Source of the DNA: Anaerolineales bacterium
Lineage (GTDB): Bacteria; Chloroflexota; Anaerolineae; Anaerolineales; E44-bin32
Length of the DNA: 9,347 bases
Direction: 5' to 3'
Assembly (NCBI GenBank): GCA_030608865.1
Contig: JAUWDI010000025.1
Coordinates: forward strand, 1 to 9,347
Shown here one piece after another: positions 5,638 through 9,347 of the stretch (positions are counted from its first letter, which is position 1; every line of letters starts with the position of its first letter). The notes beneath the pieces were generated by a model. The model was given only the letters and a program-made list of their open reading frames with translations, was not told where the DNA came from and did no database searches. Made by a program: the position numbers and the translations under genes.

Positions 5638-6679
5638 GGCAGGGGACAAGCAAGTGAAACACAAGCTTCCGAATGAAATCGGCCTGATCAAGGCCGACTA
5701 TCGCGGAAGACCCTCCACGCTCTGCCAGGGGTGTGGACATAATTCAATCTCCAGTCAGATCGTTGCCGCCCTTTATGAACTATCAATTCCGCCAGAGCGG
5801 ATAATCAAGATGTCAGGGATTGGCTGCTCTAGCAAGAGCCCAACGTATATCCTCAATAGGTCGTTTGGATTTAACTCGCTCCACGGTCGTATGCCGACAG
5901 TTACGACCGGCGCGGTGATGGTCAATCATTCCTTGAAAGCGATCGGCATCTCTGGGGATGGGGATACTGCCAGCATCGGCTTCAGCCATTTCAAGAACGT
6001 CGTCAGGCGAAATGTGCCGATGGTCTACATTATTGAAAACAACGGGGTGTACGGACTGACAAAAGGGCAATTCTCCGCAACTGCAGACAAGGGGTTGGAG
6101 CTAAAGGATGTCGGGGTTAATCCCTTCATGCCGATTGACATCTGCATGGAAGCATTGATCTCGGGAGCGGGTTTCGTTGCCCGTTCTTTTGCCGGGGATC
6201 CCCATCAGGTTAAGGAGCTAATAAAGGCGGCGATTCACTTCCAGGGCACAGCAGTCTTGGACATTGTCAGCCCATGCGTAACCTTTGATAACCGTGAGGG
6301 GTCCTCGAAAAGTTATCGCTGGGGCCGGTCACGTAAAGAGCCGCTTCATGACATCACCTGGGTTCCGAAGCGTGAGGAGATCCAGATTGAACTAGAACCC
6401 GGTGAGGCTCTTGATGTGGACATGCATGATGGTTCCCAGATTAAATTTAGGAAACTGGCGCATGACTACGATCCGACAGATCGAATGTCGGCTTTGAAAT
6501 TGCTTGAAGAATCCTGCAATCGCGGTGTTCTCATCACCGGTTTGGTTTACATCAATGAAGATACACCGCCTCTTGACGAGACGGAGAATCTCGTCGATCT
6601 ACCGCTAACCCAGCTTTCAGATGATGCTCTTCGCCCGTCGAAAGAAACACTGGATGCTTTCATCGATAGGTATCGTTAG
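5627..6679 (+). CDS. korB: 2-oxoacid:ferredoxin oxidoreductase, beta subunit
   Basis: A 350-residue catalytic partner of KorA that carries thiamine diphosphate and the [4Fe-4S] cluster. The four expected cluster cysteines are all present: Cys33 and Cys36 in LCQGCGH, Cys67 in SGIGCSS and Cys217 in VSPCVTF. The thiamine-diphosphate/Mg site is GDGDTASIG (from 110) with ENNGVYGLTKGQ (from 137). The frame is open from TTG 5606, but the ribosome-binding site GAGGGAGGG (5614-5622) points to the tandem ATGs at 5624/5627; 5627 has the better spacing. Either start lies before korA's stop codon (5635-5637), so the genes overlap by 11-14 bases and translation is probably coupled, suiting a fixed subunit ratio. 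Residues from about 245 on form the usual C-terminal extension of KorB-type proteins. A product of fewer than about 300 residues would be more typical of bare PorB-type subunits; this one is slightly long but complete. Confidence 0.94.
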   Translation: MDNKAGDKQVKHKLPNEIGLIKADYRGRPSTLCQGCGHNSISSQIVAALYELSIPPERIIKMSGIGCSSKSPTYILNRSFGFNSLHGRMPTVTTGAVMVNHSLKAIGISGDGDTASIGFSHFKNVVRRNVPMVYIIENNGVYGLTKGQFSATADKGLELKDVGVNPFMPIDICMEALISGAGFVARSFAGDPHQVKELIKAAIHFQGTAVLDIVSPCVTFDNREGSSKSYRWGRSRKEPLHDITWVPKREEIQIELEPGEALDVDMHDGSQIKFRKLAHDYDPTDRMSALKLLEESCNRGVLITGLVYINEDTPPLDETENLVDLPLTQLSDDALRPSKETLDAFIDRYR

Positions 6680-6762
6680 GGTAAAAAACGTTTGATTATT
6701 ACGATTTGAATGGGGGCAGTCCACCAAGTTCTTTCTATAGCCTCTCTAATAATTAACTATAG

Positions 6763-6784
6763 GGGCCGACCCATGTGTCGGCCC
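6763..6784. repeat. Palindromic hairpin after korB, possible terminator
   Basis: GGGCCGAC, the loop CCATGT and GTCGGCCC form a perfect 8-bp G/C-rich stem 83 bp past the korB stop. No T-run follows on the plus strand (ACAGCACTC), so it is not a textbook rho-independent terminator. Its shape, GGGGCCGACCCATGTGTCGG and onward, resembles dispersed intergenic palindromes. It may protect or end the korAB message. Confidence 0.5.
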
Positions 6785-6816
6785 ACAGCACTCTTGCAAG
6801 GTCAAGTTCCTTCAAA

Positions 6817-6844
6817 ATGTCATTTCGAGCGAAGCGAGAAATCC
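6817..6844 (+). repeat. 28-bp dispersed intergenic repeat, direct copy
   Basis: It begins ATGTCATTTCGAGCGAAGCG and ends AGAAATCC, and is the inverse of 1960-1987 with 26 of 28 bases conserved. The two copies face each other across about 4.8 kb that includes the HD, SanA-like and korAB genes. Both copies are strictly intergenic. Confidence 0.7.
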
Positions 6845-6985
6845 CTAGGAGGTCTCTCGTTCACGTTTCTCCTGTGAGGCGAGAACCACCCTATGCCCGA
6901 TAATGCTTGCGCATGAACACCAAGAACAGGCTCATTCCCCAATGTAACCCTATCTCCTCGTTCTGGCGTCAAACCCGTCAATTTG

Positions 6986-6991
6986 TATAAT
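6986..6991 (+). promoter_or_regulatory. -10 element of the transporter operon promoter
   Basis: A perfect TATAAT sits 20 bases before the TTG start codon at 7012. Transcription would begin near 6998, right at the ribosome-binding site GAGAGGG (6999-7005), so the leader is very short. No convincing -35 is found at 16-19 bp (TTCTGG or TCTGGC are the best), and the TG of an extended -10 is absent. Confidence 0.5.
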
Positions 6992-7011
6992 CTTGTTTGA
7001 GAGGGTATCCC

Positions 7012-7908
7012 TTGAGCGCTTTTGGCATTTTCGCGGGGCTTGCAGCGGCGAGCATCTGGGGCGGGATGTACGTTGTCAGTAAAGTTGTACTGGAAGTTAT
7101 TCCCCCTTTTACATTGCTCAGCCTGCGGCTTCTGCTTGGAATCGTAAGCTTGGCCGTCTTTCTTCCTGGCCAGGGAGGCCTCAAATGGCCTCTAAAACGC
7201 CTTCTAGCTGCATTTCTGGTCGGATTCATAGGTTATGGCATCTCATTGGGCCTCCAGTTTGTAGGCACGCACCTGTCAACTGCAGCAAATGCCGCTCTCG
7301 TGACCTCAGCTTCTCCAGCGTTCATTCTGATCTTCGGTATCTGGATTCTTGGGGAAAAAGCCACATGGAGCAGGATCGCAGCGTTGGTTCTCTCTTCCGT
7401 TGGTGTCATTATTGTTATCGATCCTAGAAGCGTGTTTCTTGGTGGGGATCTTGCACTTGGAAATATTGCCTTACTCGGCGCAGCACTGACATGGGGCTTA
7501 TATTCCGTGCTGATTAAAAAAGTTGGGGCTAAGATGACAACCGTCGCAGTTAGCTTCATTGCCTTTTTAGGTGGTTTACCTATGAGCTTACCGCTCTCGG
7601 CGCTTGAAATCCGGACTGTTGGCATTGGGCAGATTACCCCTGGCGTCCTATTGGGAGTGTTGTATTTAGGGGTAATATCAACTGGGCTGGCTATGTACCT
7701 TTGGAATAAATCCCTGGACTTATTAGACGCCGGGTTGGTCTCCCTTTTATTTTTCGCTCAACCGGTTGTAGGTGTGGGCTTGGGGACGATGCTGCTTGGT
7801 GAGGAACTCAATCTTAATTTCTGGATTGGCGCATTGCTCATTGGCGGAGGCTTGCTCGTTGCAGCTCGCACAGAGCCGAAAAGTTCAACCGGGGAAGCAG
7901 CGGCGTGA
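7012..7908 (+). CDS. EamA-family (drug/metabolite transporter superfamily) permease
   Basis: A 298-residue inner-membrane protein made of two repeated EamA domains (about 3-136 and 150-285), predicted to cross the membrane ten times. Features typical of the family are the N-terminal GLAAASIWGGMYVVSK helix, the SPAFILIFG and LGEKATWSR pair closing the first repeat, AALTWGLYSVLIKK opening the second, and a final repeat with LLFFAQPVVGV, LLGEELNLNFW and GGGLLVA. Members export amino acids, nucleosides or other small metabolites; the substrate cannot be told from sequence. The frame is open from TTG 6997, but the start is set at TTG 7012 because GAGAGGG lies 6 bases ahead of it and the promoter's predicted start site excludes 6997. 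A TTG start is less common and may lower expression. The gene is followed 19 bp later by the next one, in a probable operon. Confidence 0.9.
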   Translation: MSAFGIFAGLAAASIWGGMYVVSKVVLEVIPPFTLLSLRLLLGIVSLAVFLPGQGGLKWPLKRLLAAFLVGFIGYGISLGLQFVGTHLSTAANAALVTSASPAFILIFGIWILGEKATWSRIAALVLSSVGVIIVIDPRSVFLGGDLALGNIALLGAALTWGLYSVLIKKVGAKMTTVAVSFIAFLGGLPMSLPLSALEIRTVGIGQITPGVLLGVLYLGVISTGLAMYLWNKSLDLLDAGLVSLLFFAQPVVGVGLGTMLLGEELNLNFWIGALLIGGGLLVAARTEPKSSTGEAAA

Positions 7909-7927
7909 GTCTCTGAGGAGGGGTTAT

Positions 7928-9136
7928 ATGTCGGGAAGGCAAGGGTGTTTTAGCAAAGGGATGAAGGTGCTCGCGATCGCCGTGGCGCTACTATTCATCC
8001 TTGTGTTGCCGTTTACGCTGCTGGGGCGTGACCTGGCAGTGGTGATATTCTCACCGGCGAGGGTTTCCGGGATTCTCCGCAGCCGGCTGCTCGAATCAGG
8101 TTTTGTGAACAATATCGCTGCTGAGAGCTTTCTTACGGAGCGATGGTTCGATGAAATGGAGTTTGGGGGTGGAGAGCTGAAGCCGATGTTTCAGTATCTA
8201 TCGCCGGCTGAGCGAGAGGAGATCCTCATGACTCTCGTGCCGCCCGAGTGGGTCGATGCGCAGCTGGACAATGTTATCCACTCTTTCTTCACCTGGATAG
8301 AAAGCGAGCAGCCTGAGCCGCGCATCGCGATTGACCTTGTCCCTCTCAAGGAAGGTCTTCTCAAGGGCGGTTTACGGCGGACGCTCGATACGCTGATCGA
8401 TTCTTGGCCGAGCTGTACGACGGACGAGATCGAGATCATGAGAGAAGAATTGATGCGAACGGGCGAGATACCGATCGAGATTTGCGAACCGCCCGAACCG
8501 TATCGATCGCAGGTCCTGGATTTTGCCGTCGATGAATTGGGGAATCTAATTCGTGGACAACCCGATAAAATTCCACTCATCGATTCGCTCGATGCTTCAC
8601 CAGCCGAAGTAACCGAGTTCAAAGAAAACTTCCTGTTCTTGAGATCTGTGATGATGTGGGGGTGGTTCTTGCCCGCATCGCTGCTGGGTGTGATCATGAT
8701 TTTAGTCATCCGCTCAATGCGTGATGTCGGTCAGTGGTGGGGGATTCCACTGCTCCTTGGTGGCCTGCTGTCGCTAGCAGTCCTTGGGGTTGTCAGTGCG
8801 GGGCGAGCCGATCTTGTCCGCGACACACTTACCGATTTCGCTCAGATGGGGACACCGTTCTATAGGGCGTTTGAGATTGCATTGCTGGGGATTCTGGTTG
8901 CCGCTACTCGTCTCACTTTCTTCCATGCGTCGCTCATTGCGACCGCGGGTTTAGCGCTGTGGTTGATCACGCGCCAATTGAGCAAGCGGGAAAAGCCGCA
9001 AATCATCCCCGAGCCTGAGCCGAGCGATATTGCACCAACAGAGCAGTTTTCTGGGATACCTGAGCCACCGCCTGTGCCTCCACTCGGGAGCGGACCGGAC
9101 GATGAAGAAGGTCCACCATCGGGCATCTTCGGTTGA
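7928..9136 (+). CDS. Unrecognised four-helix membrane protein with large extracytoplasmic domain
   Basis: I do not recognise this 402-residue protein. It has an N-terminal membrane helix (about 13-34), a hydrophilic region of about 200 residues (35-240) predicted outside, then helices at about 243-262, 271-291 and 331-348, and a cytoplasmic tail rich in Pro, Glu and Asp (from about 351; EPEPSDIAP, PEPPPVPPLGSGPDDEEGPP). The outside region is largely helical and acidic, with two cysteines (163 and 186) that could form a disulfide; Cys7 precedes the first helix and is not in a lipobox. No catalytic motif is seen. The start is ATG 7928: GAGGAGGGG at 7915-7923 is an excellent ribosome-binding site. 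The frame extends upstream to 7772, but only inside the transporter gene. Co-transcription with the transporter is likely; a shared role is unproven. Proteins of this architecture occur as uncharacterised genes in Chloroflexota as far as I recall. Confidence 0.82.
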   Translation: MSGRQGCFSKGMKVLAIAVALLFILVLPFTLLGRDLAVVIFSPARVSGILRSRLLESGFVNNIAAESFLTERWFDEMEFGGGELKPMFQYLSPAEREEILMTLVPPEWVDAQLDNVIHSFFTWIESEQPEPRIAIDLVPLKEGLLKGGLRRTLDTLIDSWPSCTTDEIEIMREELMRTGEIPIEICEPPEPYRSQVLDFAVDELGNLIRGQPDKIPLIDSLDASPAEVTEFKENFLFLRSVMMWGWFLPASLLGVIMILVIRSMRDVGQWWGIPLLLGGLLSLAVLGVVSAGRADLVRDTLTDFAQMGTPFYRAFEIALLGILVAATRLTFFHASLIATAGLALWLITRQLSKREKPQIIPEPEPSDIAPTEQFSGIPEPPPVPPLGSGPDDEEGPPSGIFG

Positions 9137-9322
9137 TCATGCTCTTGTTTAGAATGATCGCGAAAGGAGAGTCCGCGGGGATTGACCAAGCTTCACTGTT
9201 GAAATCAAGAGATATTTTAGTGGTCAGGGCAGTAGAATTGGGTTCAAATGACCAAGCAATGCCGGTGCGCATAGCCATACAATGACGGATACAGGAATTT
9301 CATTTGGCAGGGAGGGATGGAG
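9137..9322. other. Spacer with a thrice-repeated TGACCA motif
   Basis: TGACCAAGC occurs at 9183-9191 and again at 9249-9257, with the inverse core TGGTCA at 9221-9226 between them. A TAGAAT (9233-9238) resembles a -10 element but has no -35 partner at the right distance. The sites could be operator half-sites for the gene starting at 9323, but the evidence is only the repetition. No terminator is apparent after the membrane-protein gene. Confidence 0.25.
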
Positions 9323-9347
9323 ATGAAAATTGAGCGTGAATCCTTGG
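9323..9347 (+). CDS. Start of a gene cut by the window's right edge
   Basis: ATG 9323 begins MKIERESL and continues past the window. It is preceded by GGGAGGG (GGAGG at 9311-9315, 7 bases of spacing), a strong ribosome-binding site. An in-frame ATG at 9317 is too close to that site to be preferred. Eight codons do not allow a family call. Confidence 0.55.

Larger units (their letters stand above)
6680..6985. other. Repeat-bearing spacer after korB
   Basis: No gene is visible on either strand. The spacer contains a palindromic hairpin at 6763-6784 and one copy of the 28-bp dispersed repeat at 6817-6844. The remainder, 6845-6985, shows nothing recognisable. CTATAG occurs twice (6735-6740 and 6757-6762) in an A/T-rich patch of unknown meaning. 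Confidence 0.5.

Noticed and set aside
7772..7927. Upstream extension of the 402-residue membrane protein
   Set aside because: The extension lies wholly inside the transporter gene in another frame. The strong ribosome-binding site at 7915-7923 fixes the start at 7928.
9154..9285. Small 43-codon ORF (begins MIAKGESAGIDQ) after the membrane-protein gene
   Set aside because: The peptide looks plausible, but no Shine-Dalgarno sequence precedes the ATG and it matches nothing I know. It might deserve a second look if conserved in relatives.

Overview
The window looks like a piece of a mid-GC bacterial chromosome, most likely Chloroflexota (Anaerolineae-type). Three things suggest this: a single-pass protein with a cytoplasmic zinc ribbon, Pro/Thr-rich linkers and extracellular LysM domains; a two-subunit 2-oxoacid oxidoreductase whose fused gamma part has an unusual Gly/Ser loop; and intergenic spacers filled with short palindromic repeats. 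The assignment comes from recognising families, not from a search.

Layout. Bases 1-450 hold a possible gene tail at the left edge, two copies of a 62-bp unit built on a perfect 28-bp palindrome, and a terminator hairpin. Three genes then read leftward: the zinc-ribbon/LysM envelope protein (451-1593), and, after a repeat-rich spacer, a SanA/YdcF-type membrane protein (to 3204) followed 13 bp later by an HD-domain hydrolase. The spacer at 3205-3789 carries a good sigma70-type promoter and what appears to be the frameshifted remains of a GntR-like winged-helix regulator. Rightward from 3790 lies korA (gamma-alpha fusion), overlapping korB: a complete two-subunit thiamine-diphosphate/[4Fe-4S] 2-oxoacid:ferredoxin oxidoreductase. 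After a second repeat-bearing spacer (6680-7011), a promoter with a perfect TATAAT leads into an EamA/DMT transporter starting at TTG, followed 19 bp later by an unrecognised four-helix membrane protein with a large extracytoplasmic domain. The last 25 bases are the ribosome-binding site and first codons of another gene.

How the genes work together. korA and korB form one enzyme and look translationally coupled; they would link CoA-dependent 2-oxoacid decarboxylation to ferredoxin in central carbon metabolism. The LysM and SanA-like proteins both belong to the cell envelope but need not be functionally linked. The transporter and the unknown membrane protein are probably co-transcribed. I see no defence system, CRISPR array, RNA gene, prophage or insertion sequence with a transposase. 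The most interesting points are the nested palindromic repeats, the decayed regulator whose promoter survives upstream of korAB, and the unrecognised 402-residue membrane protein.
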